A stretch of DNA of 64,000 nucleotides from Planctomycetota bacterium (GTDB taxonomy: Bacteria > Planctomycetota > UBA1135 > GCA-002748355), in assembly GCA_027021385.1 (NCBI GenBank), contig JALUUL010000072.1, forward strand, positions 30,131-94,130, in the 5' to 3' direction. This document shows positions 30,225 to 39,710 of the stretch, piece by piece. Each line of letters starts with the position of its first letter. Within the stretch, counting starts at the first letter, position 1. The translations under genes and the position numbers were made by a program. The notes beneath the pieces were generated by a model. It did no database searches, was not told the origin of the DNA, and worked only from the letters and a program-made list of their open reading frames with translations.

Positions 30225-30860
30225 ATGCTGGAAGAACCCGAGGACTGCTCCCGGTTGATCCTCCTCAAGCACCCCCGTCTCGCGGATCCGTCGCGGGACC
30301 TGGCGCTGGGGCGCGGGGACGCGGATCTCTCGAGGCGGGGGCGGGCGCAGGTCCTGGTCCTCGCGGAGACCTTCGAGAGCCTCGGGATCGACCGCGTGCT
30401 CAGCGCGCCGGCCCGCCACTGCGTCGAGACGGCCGAGGCCCTCGGGAAGCGGCTCGGGCTCGAGGTCGAACGGGAGGACCGCCTGGCCGACCAGGACCTG
30501 GGGGACTGGGAGGGGCGGTCCTGGCCCGAGATCAGGGTCCTGGACGAGGGGAGACTCCTGGAGTTCTTCGCCGACTACGGGACCTCCGCGCCCCCCGGGG
30601 GGGAGAGCCTGTGCGATGCGGTCGATCGCTGGATCGACTGGTGGGAGGAGGAACGGGAGTCCGCCCGGAAGCGCCGGCTACTGCTCGTGGGCTCCGGACG
30701 CGTCCTCCAGGGCTTCGCGGCCCGCCTCCTCGGGCTCTCGATCCGCCGGGCTCCGGCCCTGACCCTTCCCGACGGGGCCTTCGGCATCCTCGACGCCTAC
30801 CGGGACGGCGCGGTCCTCCGGTCCTGGCATCCCTTCGCGGCGCGGGACGACCTTCCCTAG
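30225..30860 (+). CDS. Histidine-phosphatase-fold protein with altered active site
   Basis: The protein has 211 residues from the ATG at 30225. The fold is that of the phosphoglycerate-mutase-like branch: LILLKHPRLADPS, LSRRGRAQVLVLAETFESLGIDRVLSAP, DLGDWEGRSW and GGESLCDAVDRW are all in family order. The RHG motif is KHP (His16 kept, Arg and Gly lost). The second catalytic His in the usual SHG/GHG turn is Ser (VGSGRVLQ, Ser157). Loss of two key positions suggests a weakly active or inactive enzyme used for binding. The gene ends in a 4-bp convergent overlap with the ALDH gene. Confidence 0.8.
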   Translation: MLEEPEDCSRLILLKHPRLADPSRDLALGRGDADLSRRGRAQVLVLAETFESLGIDRVLSAPARHCVETAEALGKRLGLEVEREDRLADQDLGDWEGRSWPEIRVLDEGRLLEFFADYGTSAPPGGESLCDAVDRWIDWWEEERESARKRRLLLVGSGRVLQGFAARLLGLSIRRAPALTLPDGAFGILDAYRDGAVLRSWHPFAARDDLP

Positions 30861-32398
30861 GACGGGTCCTCCCCCGAGTCTCCGAAGCGGATGCCCTGGG
30901 CGAGCGGGAGCGCGTTCCCGAAGTTGATCGTCGAGGTCTGCCGGCGCATGTAGGCCTTCCAGGCGTCCGAGCCCGATTCGCGGCCGCCCCCGGTATCCTT
31001 CTCGCCCCCGAAGGCCCCGCCGATCTCGGCGCCGGAAGTGCCGAGATTGACGTTCGCGATGCCGCAGTCCGAACCCGAGGCGGAGAGGAAGGCCTCCGCC
31101 CTGCGCACGTCCCGCGTGAAGATCGCCGAACTCAACCCCTGGGGCACGTCGTTGTGGATCGCGAGCGCCTCCTCGTAGTCCTCGACCGGGATCAGGTAGA
31201 GGATCGGGGCGAAGGTCTCCTCCTTCACGATGTCCATGTCGGCCCGCGCGCGCACGAGGCAGGGACGGACATAGTGCCCGCCGGCCAGGGGCCCCTCGAG
31301 TTCCAGGCGCCCGCCCCCGAAGAGGATCTCGCCTCCCTCGGCTCGGATGCGTTCGAGGGCGCGTTCCATCGAGGCGACGGCCTCCTCGTCGATCAGGGGA
31401 CCCATCAAGGTCCGTTCGTCGAGGGGGTCGCCGACCCGGATCGTCGCGTAGACCTCGAGAAGGCGGTCCTCGAGGGCGTCGAAGACGCTCTTCTCGCAGA
31501 GGACCCTGCGGGTCGAGGTGCACCGTTGCCCGGCGGTTCCGACCGCGCCGAAGAGGATGGCCCGCACCGCCATCTCCAGGTCGGCGTCCTCCAGCACGAT
31601 GACGGCGTTGTTGCCTCCGAGTTCGAGAAGGCAGCGGCCGAGCCTGCCGGCGACGACCTCGTGGACCCGGCGCCCCATCCGGCAGGAACCGGTCGCGGAG
31701 ACCAGGGGCAGGCGGCGATCGCGGATCATCGCCTCCCCGACCTCGTCGTCGGTCCCCGTGATCAGGGAGACGGCGGCGGAGAAGCCGTCCTCCTCCAGCA
31801 CCGAGGCGGCGATCCGCGTCATCGCGAGCGCGGTCAGGGGGGCCTTCAGGCTCGGTTTCCAGACCAGGGTGTCGCCGCAGACCAGCGCGATCATCGCGTT
31901 CCAGGCCCAGACGGCCGCGGGGAAGTTGAAGGCCGTGATCACCCCTACGGCCCCGAGCGGGTGCCAGCTCTCGCGCATGTGGTGCCGCGGTCGTTCGGAG
32001 GGGATCGTCCTGCCGTGGAACTGGCGCGAGAGGCCGACCGCGAAATCGGCGATGTCGATCGCCTCCTGGATCTCCCCGCGGCCTTCCTCGAGGATCTTCC
32101 CGACCTCGAGGGAGACGAGACGCCCGAGGGCCTCCTTGTGCTCGCGCAGGCGGTTCCCGATCCTCCGCACGTATTCCCCACGGAGGGGGGCGGGGACCTC
32201 GCGCCACCTGAGGAAGGTGTCGTGGGCCGCGGAGAGGACGGCCTCCAGGTCCCGGGCCGTTCCGAGACGGATCCCCGCGACGACCTCCCCGGTCACGGGG
32301 GTCCGCACATCGAGAGCGGGGCCTTCGGTGGAGATCCAGGCGCCGTCGAAGGCGCCGTCGTTCAGGGCTTCGATTCCGAGTTCGCGAAGGAAGTCCAT
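30857..32398 (-). CDS. ALDH7-type aldehyde dehydrogenase (aminoadipate-semialdehyde/piperideine-6-carboxylate type)
   Basis: The protein has 513 residues from the ATG at 32398 with GGAG 6 bases upstream; a GTG at 32419 is the alternative. The NAD-binding VGVITAFNFPAAVWAWN, general base in LELGGNNAVIV, and nucleophile in GTAGQRCTSTRRV give a complete active site. The FHGRTIPSERP and FGGEKDTGGGRESGSDAWK blocks are typical of the ALDH7/antiquitin group, which oxidises lysine-derived semialdehydes. No lysine-degradation genes are next to it, so the substrate is an inference from family. It is upstream-linked to the O-antigen-ligase gene with a 58-bp gap. Confidence 0.88.
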   Translation of the reverse strand: MDFLRELGIEALNDGAFDGAWISTEGPALDVRTPVTGEVVAGIRLGTARDLEAVLSAAHDTFLRWREVPAPLRGEYVRRIGNRLREHKEALGRLVSLEVGKILEEGRGEIQEAIDIADFAVGLSRQFHGRTIPSERPRHHMRESWHPLGAVGVITAFNFPAAVWAWNAMIALVCGDTLVWKPSLKAPLTALAMTRIAASVLEEDGFSAAVSLITGTDDEVGEAMIRDRRLPLVSATGSCRMGRRVHEVVAGRLGRCLLELGGNNAVIVLEDADLEMAVRAILFGAVGTAGQRCTSTRRVLCEKSVFDALEDRLLEVYATIRVGDPLDERTLMGPLIDEEAVASMERALERIRAEGGEILFGGGRLELEGPLAGGHYVRPCLVRARADMDIVKEETFAPILYLIPVEDYEEALAIHNDVPQGLSSAIFTRDVRRAEAFLSASGSDCGIANVNLGTSGAEIGGAFGGEKDTGGGRESGSDAWKAYMRRQTSTINFGNALPLAQGIRFGDSGEDPS

Positions 32399-32456
32399 CG
32401 TCGCTCCGAGGTAGGGCACGGAGGACTCCGCTTTTCCCCGCGGGGCGTTCCGGAGG

Positions 32457-34385
32457 TCAGCGGAAGGCGTCCTCGTTCGGGAAGAGCTTACGTCCGAGCC
32501 GTCCCAACTCCAGCCGGAGGCGGAGCAGGCGCGCGCGGCGCGCGCCCCGGGCCCGGGCGGCCATCGCCCCCACCTGCCGGTAGTGCGCGAGGCAAAGTGT
32601 CTTGTCCCGAGCGCGTTCGAGAGCGGCGAGGGCCTCCTCGAACCTTCCGTCGAGGAAGGCGTACTCGACCGCGAACTGGAGGGCGGCCGGGTGGCCGGGG
32701 TCGAGACGGAGCAGGCGCTCCCCGGCCTTCCGCCCCCGGTCCCTGAGGGCCGTCGATTCGAGGCCGAGACGGGCCATCTCGAGGAGGGCCAGGTAGGAAC
32801 CCGGCCGGCGCGCGAGCACGGCCTCGAGATCCGCGGCGGCGGCGCGGAGCGAGGCCTTCCCCTCGGGACGGTCGATCCGCAGGCGCTGGGCGCGGAGGAG
32901 CCGCCAATCGGTTTCGAGGGGATCGAGGCGCACGGCCTCGGAGATCGCGCGGCGGGCCTTCTTCAGGAGCTCTCTCGATTCGAGGGCTCCCCCGGCCTTC
33001 GCGGCCCTCTTCGCCCGGTCCTGGGCGCGCAGGAACGAGGCCCCGAAGACATGCCCGGAGAGGATCGAGGCGCCGGGGAGGAGAAGGAGGAGGGCCGCGG
33101 CGCGGGGGAGGAGGGCGGAGAGGCTCCGGCCGGGGGGCGGGACCTCCTCCTCCCCGCCCGCGCGCCCCTCCTTTCCGCGCGCCTCCCTTTCCTTCCTGGT
33201 CCGGAGTCCGAGGAGCAGGAGGGCGGGACCCGCGGCGGCCGCGTTCCCGAGAGGGGCCCGGGTCAGCCCGAGGACGAGCAGGGAACCGAGGGTGACGAGG
33301 ACGAGGGGGGGCGGACCCGGCCGCCTTCCCTCGATCCGCTGGCGGGCCTCCCGGGAGAGGAGCAGGAGGAAGCCCCCGGCCAGGAGGATGCCCGGGAGTC
33401 CGAGTTCCAGGAGGATCTGCAGGGCGTCGTTGTGTGGCGTCAGGACCCTCGTGCCGAAGCGGTGTCCGAAGCTGCTGAGTTCGATCTCCCGGGGGGTCCG
33501 GAACTCGGGGAATCGGGCCCGGAACCCGAGGGGACCGAGGCCGAGCGGAAGGGCCTCCTTCGCCATTCGGAGCGAGGCTCTCCAGATCTCGAAGCGGACA
33601 TCGAGGGTCGAGGGCGTTCGGGAAGGGTCCGGGGAAGCCGGGGCCGCAGTCCCCGCCGTCGCTGGGGGCGCGGGGGGAGGGGGGGGCGGGCGGAGGAGGA
33701 GGCCCAGCGGGATCGCCGCGGCGAGGCCGAGAGCGGCGATGCGGCGGGAAGGCCCGTTCCCCTCGAGGGCGAGCCAGCGGGGGCGGAACCAGAGGACCGC
33801 CGCGAGGAGCGCGAAGGCCAGGAGACCTCCGCGGGCTCCGATCGCGAGGAGATAGGCGAAGCCGAGGGCGGAGGCGAGGGGACCTAGGACGGGCCCGGCG
33901 GCGAGGGCAGGCGCCGCGGCCAGCGCGGTCCACTCGGCGGCCACGTTTCGATTCCCCAGGGTCGTGACGGGCTCGTGCGGCACGGTGTAACCGGCGGGCC
34001 ACTCCAAGCCGGCGGCCTGGGCCAGCCCGTAGGCGGAGGTCAGGACGAGGCAGGCGGCGAGCCCCCGGCAGAAGGCCCGCCCCTCGCCGGCGCTCCGCGG
34101 TCCGAGACCCGGGGCGAGGGCGAGGGCGAGGATCCACGCCCCCCCCTCGAGCGCGCCGAGCGGGTCTTCGGCCCAGAAGGCCGCGAGGAGGGCGTAGCCC
34201 GCGAGCAGGAAGGGGAGGCGGAGGGCAGTTCCCCCCGGAAGGCGCCCGTTCCCCGGAACGAGCCATCCAAAGGCGACCAGGACGAGGAAGAGCCCCCGCC
34301 GCATGCGTTCCATCTGCGGGATGTGGGTCGCGAAGGGGAGGACGAGGAGAAGGGGAAGGAGGAAGAGGAGGATCCGCCTGCCCAT
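32457..34385 (-). CDS. O-antigen ligase/polymerase-like membrane protein with TPR tail
   Basis: The protein has 642 residues. About 10-12 hydrophobic helices are followed by a soluble helical C-terminus (from about residue 440) with TPR-like units (KARRAISEAVRLDPLETDW, ADLEAVLARRPGSYLALLEMARLG). The hallmark periplasmic-loop sequence PHNDALQILLELGLPG is the conserved His-containing motif of the Wzy/WaaL (O-antigen_lig) family. It is likely to join or polymerise surface polysaccharide at the outer face of the inner membrane. The ATG is 2 bp after the ftsY stop, so it is the last gene of a nusB-ftsY transcript. Confidence 0.82.
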   Translation of the reverse strand: MGRRILLFLLPLLLVLPFATHIPQMERMRRGLFLVLVAFGWLVPGNGRLPGGTALRLPFLLAGYALLAAFWAEDPLGALEGGAWILALALAPGLGPRSAGEGRAFCRGLAACLVLTSAYGLAQAAGLEWPAGYTVPHEPVTTLGNRNVAAEWTALAAAPALAAGPVLGPLASALGFAYLLAIGARGGLLAFALLAAVLWFRPRWLALEGNGPSRRIAALGLAAAIPLGLLLRPPPPPPAPPATAGTAAPASPDPSRTPSTLDVRFEIWRASLRMAKEALPLGLGPLGFRARFPEFRTPREIELSSFGHRFGTRVLTPHNDALQILLELGLPGILLAGGFLLLLSREARQRIEGRRPGPPPLVLVTLGSLLVLGLTRAPLGNAAAAGPALLLLGLRTRKEREARGKEGRAGGEEEVPPPGRSLSALLPRAAALLLLLPGASILSGHVFGASFLRAQDRAKRAAKAGGALESRELLKKARRAISEAVRLDPLETDWRLLRAQRLRIDRPEGKASLRAAAADLEAVLARRPGSYLALLEMARLGLESTALRDRGRKAGERLLRLDPGHPAALQFAVEYAFLDGRFEEALAALERARDKTLCLAHYRQVGAMAARARGARRARLLRLRLELGRLGRKLFPNEDAFR

Positions 34386-34386
34386 C

Positions 34387-35334
34387 TCAGAGGCTTCCGT
34401 CCGGCTCCCGCGCGCCCTCGCCCCTCTCCTCGCCGAGGATGCCGTCGACGAAGCTCTCGGGGTCGAAGGCCTCGAGGTCCTCGAGCCGCTCCCCGAGTCC
34501 GACGAACTTGATCGGAATGCCGAGGGCGTCGTGGATCGAGAAGGCGGCCCCTCCCTTCGCCGTTCCGTCGAGCTTGGCGAGGATCAGGCCGTCGATCGGG
34601 ACGATCTTCCCGAACTCCTCGGCCTGGCGGATCGCGTTCTGTCCGGTCGTGGCGTCCAGGACGAGGAGAGTCTCATGCGGGGCCTCGGGGATCCGCTTCC
34701 CGATCACCCGGATGATCTTCTCGAGTTCCCGCATCAGGTTCTTCTGCGTGTGCAGGCGGCCGGCGGTGTCGACGATCAGGGTGTCGACCTTCCGGGCGAT
34801 CGAGGCCTCGACCGCGTCGAAGGCGACGGCCGCGGGGTCGGCGCCCGTGTCCTGCTTGACGATGTCGACCCCGAGGCGCTCCGCCCAGAGGGTCAACTGC
34901 TCGACGGCCGCGGCCCGGAAGGTGTCGGCCGCGCAAAGACAGACCTTGTCGCCGCGGTCCTTGAGGAACTTCGCGAGCTTGGCGATCGAAGTCGTCTTCC
35001 CCGAACCGTTGACCCCGGCCACGAGGATGACGGTCGGTCCCTCCGCGGCCTGCGCGAGTCTTCCGGACGCTCCGCGGACGCGGGCGAGCAGGGCGTTCCG
35101 GAGCCAGCGGCGCAGTTCCCCGGTCTCGGTGATCTCCTTCTTCTTCCACGCATCCTGGATCCCGGCGACGAGTTCCTCGCCGGTCGGACCGAGGTCGGCC
35201 GTGTAGAGGAGTTCCTCGATCTCCTCGATCAGGTCCTCGTCCAGAGGTCTCCGGCCTCCGAGGAGGCGCGAGAGTCCGTCCCCGAGCTTCTCTCGGGTCT
35301 TCCGGAGGCCCTGGAGCAGGCGGCGCAGCACCAT
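34387..35334 (-). CDS. ftsY: Signal recognition particle receptor FtsY
   Basis: This 315-residue SRP GTPase has a helical N domain and a G domain. Motifs present are GVNGSGKTTSIAKLA (G1), CAADTFRAAAVEQL (G2), VDTAGRLHTQ (G3), LAKLDGTAKGGA (G4) and the closing GLGERLEDLEAFDPESFVDGIL. The acidic A domain of E. coli is absent, which is common. FtsY docks ribosome-SRP complexes at the membrane for co-translational insertion. It follows nusB by 12 bp. Confidence 0.97.
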   Translation of the reverse strand: MVLRRLLQGLRKTREKLGDGLSRLLGGRRPLDEDLIEEIEELLYTADLGPTGEELVAGIQDAWKKKEITETGELRRWLRNALLARVRGASGRLAQAAEGPTVILVAGVNGSGKTTSIAKLAKFLKDRGDKVCLCAADTFRAAAVEQLTLWAERLGVDIVKQDTGADPAAVAFDAVEASIARKVDTLIVDTAGRLHTQKNLMRELEKIIRVIGKRIPEAPHETLLVLDATTGQNAIRQAEEFGKIVPIDGLILAKLDGTAKGGAAFSIHDALGIPIKFVGLGERLEDLEAFDPESFVDGILGEERGEGAREPDGSL

Positions 35335-35346
35335 CGTTCGGCCCCC

Positions 35347-35805
35347 TCAGTCCTTGCGGCCGCCGGAGCCGGAGTTCCGGGACCGTCGGGACGGGTTCTT
35401 CCGGGCGTGCTCGTTCTTGACCCGGTCCAGGATGCCGTTCACGAAAGCCCCGGAGTTCGCGGTCGAATATTTCTTGCCGAGTTCGATCCCTTCATTGATC
35501 GAGACCTTCGGGGGGATGTCCTCGCAGTAGAGGAGTTCGAAGATCGCCATCCGGAGGATGTTGCGGTCGATCGTCGCCATACGCCGCAGATCCCAGTTTT
35601 TCGCGACGCGGCTCAGGACCTCGTCGATCTCCGGGCGCAGCTCCTTCGTGCCGGTGATCAGACGGAGCGCGAACTCCTGGACGTCCCGATCCTTCGTCGC
35701 CATCTCGAGGAACTCCGTCAACTGATCCATGACCTCCTCGCCCCGGAGGTCGAGTTGGTAGAGGAACTGCAAGGCGACTTCGCGTGCTTTCGTTCGGCGG
35801 CGCAT
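35347..35805 (-). CDS. nusB: Transcription antitermination factor NusB
   Basis: The protein has 152 residues, the normal length plus a basic tail. The RRRTKAREVALQFLYQLDL opening and the conserved C-terminal VSINEGIELGKKYSTANSGAFVNGILDRV are diagnostic. NusB binds boxA RNA with NusE and supports rRNA antitermination. It lies 132 bp after ribH, a very common bacterial pairing, and 12 bp before ftsY. The last 20 residues are Arg/Ser/Gly-rich and not part of the fold. Confidence 0.96.
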   Translation of the reverse strand: MRRRTKAREVALQFLYQLDLRGEEVMDQLTEFLEMATKDRDVQEFALRLITGTKELRPEIDEVLSRVAKNWDLRRMATIDRNILRMAIFELLYCEDIPPKVSINEGIELGKKYSTANSGAFVNGILDRVKNEHARKNPSRRSRNSGSGGRKD

Positions 35806-35937
35806 GTCGATTCCGGATCGGAGTGCCAGAGAGCGGTCCCGGGAGCTTCAGGTTTCGAAAGGCCGTGCCGGCGGCTTGCCGAGGATGCTATCGCCCGGGG
35901 GGGGCCATGCAAGGACGCCGGGGATGGGGGGCGGGGA

Positions 35938-36423
35938 TCAAGCCCCGCCCAGGTCCTCCTCGAGGCTCGCCCGGAGATCGGCCGACTCGAGGACGGCCAT
36001 GGCGGCCTCGGCGCCCTTGTTTCCCCCCTTGGATCCGGCCCGTTCGAGGGCCTGATCCTGGGTGTCGCAGGTCAGCACCCCGAAAGCCGCGGGGATTCCC
36101 GTTTCTTCCGAAACCTTCGCGACACCCCGGGCGACCTGGGCCGAGATGTATTCGAAATGGGGCGTGGCCCCCCGGATCAGGCATCCCAGGCAGACGAGGC
36201 CGTCATAGCGGCCGCTGGAGGCGAGCTTGCGGGCGAAAAGGGGGATCTCGAAAGCTCCCGGGACCCAGGCCACGTCGAGGTCCCCGTCGTCGCATCCGTG
36301 CCGCCGGAGGACGTCGAGAGCCCCCTCGAGAAGCTTGCCGGAGACGAGTTCGTTGAAACGGCTGACGACGAGGGCGAAGCGGCGTCCCTCGCCCTGCATC
36401 CGACCCTGCCAGATCTTCCCCAT
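35938..36423 (-). CDS. ribH: 6,7-dimethyl-8-ribityllumazine synthase
   Basis: The protein has 161 residues from the ATG at 36423, with GGAGG 5-9 bases upstream. Typical motifs are FALVVSRFNELVSGKLLEGA, WVPGAFEIPLFARKLA (the ligand loop), LGCLIRGATPHFEYI (catalytic His region), and GIPAAFGVLTCDTQDQALERAG. The enzyme condenses the ribitylaminouracil and butanone phosphate in riboflavin synthesis and forms icosahedral or pentameric shells. It heads a ribH-nusB-ftsY run. Confidence 0.97.
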   Translation of the reverse strand: MGKIWQGRMQGEGRRFALVVSRFNELVSGKLLEGALDVLRRHGCDDGDLDVAWVPGAFEIPLFARKLASSGRYDGLVCLGCLIRGATPHFEYISAQVARGVAKVSEETGIPAAFGVLTCDTQDQALERAGSKGGNKGAEAAMAVLESADLRASLEEDLGGA

Positions 36424-36584
36424 CGCATCCTCCTTGCCGGAAGGCCACCCTCCGGTCCTTCTCTCGGGTCCCGGAGGCGGGCAGGGAGGATAGCGTCCGT
36501 CCTCTCCCGATGCCCGGCCCGGGTCCCTATTTCCGGGGCGGGACCCTCGCGTCCCGCCGATTCCCTGCGAGAGATGCCTCCGGC

Positions 36585-39500
36585 TCACGAAAAACGGGTT
36601 CGGGGTCCGAGGGGTGGAGTTCGGGCCGGAGAGGGGGCCCGGATCGCACGGCGGAACCAGCGGCGGAAGTCGTCCAGGAGGGTGTAGCCGATCGGGACGA
36701 GGGTCGGGGTCAGGATCGTCGCGCAAAGGAGACCGCCGCCGACGACGATCGCCATGCCCTTGTAGGAGAAGCCCTGCTGGCCGTCCGGGTCGTTGAAGAT
36801 CATCGGGGTCAGGCCGACGACGGTCGTCAGCGCCGTCATCAGGATCGGGCGGATCCGGTCCCTCGTGCCCCGGAGGAGGGCCTCCCGGCGGTCGAGGCCC
36901 CGGCTCCTGAGCCGGACGATGTGGTCGAGCAGCACGATGCCGTTGTTGACGACGACGCCGACGAGGACCATCAGCCCGATGATGACCGGAGCCTCGATCA
37001 AGCCCCCGCTGGCGATGAGGATCGTGAGCCCCGAGACGATCGCGAGGGGGACGGTCAGGTAGACCGCGAGCGGCAGGACGACGGACTCGAAGAGCAGGCC
37101 CATGACGAGGAAGACGAGGATCAGTCCGAGCCCGAGGGCCTGGAAGAGTTCGCCGGCCTGCTCGCGCTGGGACCTGGCCCTCCCGCCGATCTCCCACTTG
37201 TAGCCCCGGGGAACGGGCATCTCCTTCATGAGTCCGACGAGGGACCGCTGGAAATCCCCGAAACTGAGACCCTCGGGGCGGGTTCCGGCGACCGAGGTGA
37301 CCAGGACCCCGTTCTGTCTCCGGATCCCCTCGAAACCCTTCGCGAAGCGGAACGAGGCGAGATCCCCGAGCCTGCGGAAACCCTTCGCCCCGGCCCAGAT
37401 CTGCAGTTCCTTCAGGTCCTTGAGTTCCATGTCCTCGCTGTCGTCGTACTCGGCGATCAGGGACATCTCCCGGCCGTCGGGGCGGTGGATCTTCGAAACC
37501 TCTCTTCCGCGGAGGCCCCCGCCGACCATCGCGAAGAGGACCTCGGGGTCCACGCCCAGTTCCTGCATCCGGGATCGGTCGATCCGGATCCGCACCTCGT
37601 CCTGCCCCTCGGTCCGTCCGAGATCCACGTCCTTCGCGAGACCTCGGGCCAGGAGGCGCTCCTTGAGCGCCTTCGCCCAATCGCGGAGGAAGGCGGAGTC
37701 CCGGCCCGAGAGTTCGATCATGAAGCCCCGGTCCCCCTCCTTCGCGTCCTCGCCGCGTCCGCCGACCTGGTTGTTGATCTCGTATTCGATGCCCGGTTTC
37801 TCGGGAAGGAGGGTCCGGAGGTCCTTCTCGACCTTCCGGATCCAGGCCGCGCTGCGGCCCTTCAGGAACGAGAGGGAGAGGTTGCAGTTCCTGCGGTCGA
37901 AACGGGCGATGACGTGGCGGAGCTTCCACTCCTCCCTGCGGGCGAGGAGGAGATCCTCGATCTCCCCCGAGATCTCCGCGGCCTCGGCCAGGGTCGTGCC
38001 CTTGGGGTAGTCCCAGTAGACCGAGAGCTGTCCGCGGTGTCCCTGGTTGCCGACCTCGAACCTCCAGCCCTGCGCGATGAAGGCGATCAAGGCGCCGCCC
38101 GCGAGGGCGATCAGGGTGAGAGCCGTGAATCTCCGGCGGAGGCACCAGGCGAGGGAGCGGAGCTGGAGCCTCGTGAAGGCCGCGACGAACCCCCGGGAGG
38201 AGGGGACTTCCCCGGCCCCGTCCTCGCCCCCCCTCTCCCGGAGATGGAGGACTCTCGTGGTCGCCGGCAGGAGGATCAGGGCCACGAAGAGAGAGGCGAG
38301 AAGGGCGGAGGACAAGGGGAGTCCGAAGGAGCCGAGGATGACCTTGCTGCCCGGATCGTCGCCCATGAGGATCATCGGCAGGAAGACGACGATCGTCGTC
38401 AGGGTCGCCAGGGAGACGGCCGTCCCGACCTCCTGGACGCCTCGGATGCAGGCGCGGCTCCAGTCGAGGCCCGATTGCCGGAGCCGGTAGATGTTCTCGA
38501 GGACGACGACGGAGTTGTCGACGAGCATGCCGAGCGCGATCGTCAGGCTCGCCATCGTGATCAGGTTGAAGCTGCCGTCCTGGAAGAACAGCGTCGTGCA
38601 GGCCACGAGGACCGAGAGGGGGAGGGAGAGGGTGATCGCGAGCGTCATCCCCAGACGCCTGAGGAAGAAGAGCAGCACGAAGAACGCGAGGAGGCCCCCC
38701 ATCAGGGAGGATTGCACGAGCTGGTCGAGGCTGTCCTTGATGAATTCCCCCTGGTCGAAGAACCAGATCGGCTCGATGCCGGCCGTCTTCGGGTCCCGCC
38801 GGAGTCCGGAGAAGAAGGCCTTGACCCTTCGAGCCGTGTCGACCGTGTTGGCCCCCGCGACCTTCCGGATCAGGCCGGAGACCGCGAACTTCCCGTCCAC
38901 CCGCGAAACCCGGTCCCGGAAGCTGCGGACCTGCTCTACCTTCGCGACGTCTCGGATCCTGAGTCCCTTCCCGATCGGGAGGTCGCGGATCGTCTCCAGG
39001 TCGGCGTAGCGGAAGTCGGCTCGGACGAGGAAACGCCGAGGTCCTTCGTGGAGATCTCCGATCGGAAGGGAGCGGTTGTCGTCCTTCAGGGACTGGAGGA
39101 TTTGGAAGAGCGAGAGGCGGTGCTGCCGGAGCTTCTGGCGATCGAAGAAGATGCGAATGGATTGGCCGATGCGGCCGAAGAGGAGGACTTCCCCGACGCC
39201 CTCGATCGCCTCGAGCTTGGGGCGGATCACGTTGTCGACGAGGTCGTGCCACCGCTGGTCGTTCCCCGGAAGGCCGATCGCGAAGAACATCAGGGGGATC
39301 GTGTCGCTCGATTCCCGCCAGGACCACCAGCGGTCGACCTCCTCCGGCCATGAGGGCCGCGTGCGCTGGATGCGGTCGCGGATCTCCGCGACCCCGAGGC
39401 GGGGATCGAGGTTCGGGGAGAGTTCGACCCGGATCCGCGTCCCCCTCGCGCCGCAGAAGCCCCGCACGCTCTTGACGCCGGGAATCGTCAGGATCTGGCC

Positions 39501-39710
39501 CTCGAGCGGGGCGTAGACCTCCCGTTCGACCTCCTCGGGGGTCGAGGTGCGGACCGGGATCCACATGTTGATCCAGTTGCTGGCCAGTCCGTCGGGCATG
39601 AGCTGCAGCGGGAGCCTGAGGACGGCGATCCCCCCGACGACGAGGATCGTCAGGGCGACCATCAGCACGAGGGTCGGCCGGTGGACGAAGCGGCCCAGGA
39701 AGTCGGACAT
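36585..39710 (-). CDS. RND-family efflux transporter, inner-membrane pump subunit
   Basis: The protein has 1,041 residues from the ATG at 39710; the longer frame to 39896 adds Arg/Pro-rich residues and has no support. It has twelve membrane helices in two repeats and two large periplasmic loops. Conserved RND segments include ITMASLTIALGMLVDNSVVVLENIYR (helix 4 Asp region) and IGLMVLVGVVVNNGIVLLDHIV (helix 10-11 region). It is closest in look to the HAE1/AcrB-like or heavy-metal-like pumps. It works by proton exchange, normally with a periplasmic adaptor and an outer-membrane channel. Neither partner is adjacent. Confidence 0.93.
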   Translation of the reverse strand: MSDFLGRFVHRPTLVLMVALTILVVGGIAVLRLPLQLMPDGLASNWINMWIPVRTSTPEEVEREVYAPLEGQILTIPGVKSVRGFCGARGTRIRVELSPNLDPRLGVAEIRDRIQRTRPSWPEEVDRWWSWRESSDTIPLMFFAIGLPGNDQRWHDLVDNVIRPKLEAIEGVGEVLLFGRIGQSIRIFFDRQKLRQHRLSLFQILQSLKDDNRSLPIGDLHEGPRRFLVRADFRYADLETIRDLPIGKGLRIRDVAKVEQVRSFRDRVSRVDGKFAVSGLIRKVAGANTVDTARRVKAFFSGLRRDPKTAGIEPIWFFDQGEFIKDSLDQLVQSSLMGGLLAFFVLLFFLRRLGMTLAITLSLPLSVLVACTTLFFQDGSFNLITMASLTIALGMLVDNSVVVLENIYRLRQSGLDWSRACIRGVQEVGTAVSLATLTTIVVFLPMILMGDDPGSKVILGSFGLPLSSALLASLFVALILLPATTRVLHLRERGGEDGAGEVPSSRGFVAAFTRLQLRSLAWCLRRRFTALTLIALAGGALIAFIAQGWRFEVGNQGHRGQLSVYWDYPKGTTLAEAAEISGEIEDLLLARREEWKLRHVIARFDRRNCNLSLSFLKGRSAAWIRKVEKDLRTLLPEKPGIEYEINNQVGGRGEDAKEGDRGFMIELSGRDSAFLRDWAKALKERLLARGLAKDVDLGRTEGQDEVRIRIDRSRMQELGVDPEVLFAMVGGGLRGREVSKIHRPDGREMSLIAEYDDSEDMELKDLKELQIWAGAKGFRRLGDLASFRFAKGFEGIRRQNGVLVTSVAGTRPEGLSFGDFQRSLVGLMKEMPVPRGYKWEIGGRARSQREQAGELFQALGLGLILVFLVMGLLFESVVLPLAVYLTVPLAIVSGLTILIASGGLIEAPVIIGLMVLVGVVVNNGIVLLDHIVRLRSRGLDRREALLRGTRDRIRPILMTALTTVVGLTPMIFNDPDGQQGFSYKGMAIVVGGGLLCATILTPTLVPIGYTLLDDFRRWFRRAIRAPSPARTPPLGPRTRFS

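Noticed and set aside
36510..39353. Plus-strand open frame of 947 codons
   Set aside because: Antisense to the RND pump, low complexity (Glu/Asp/Arg), no family.
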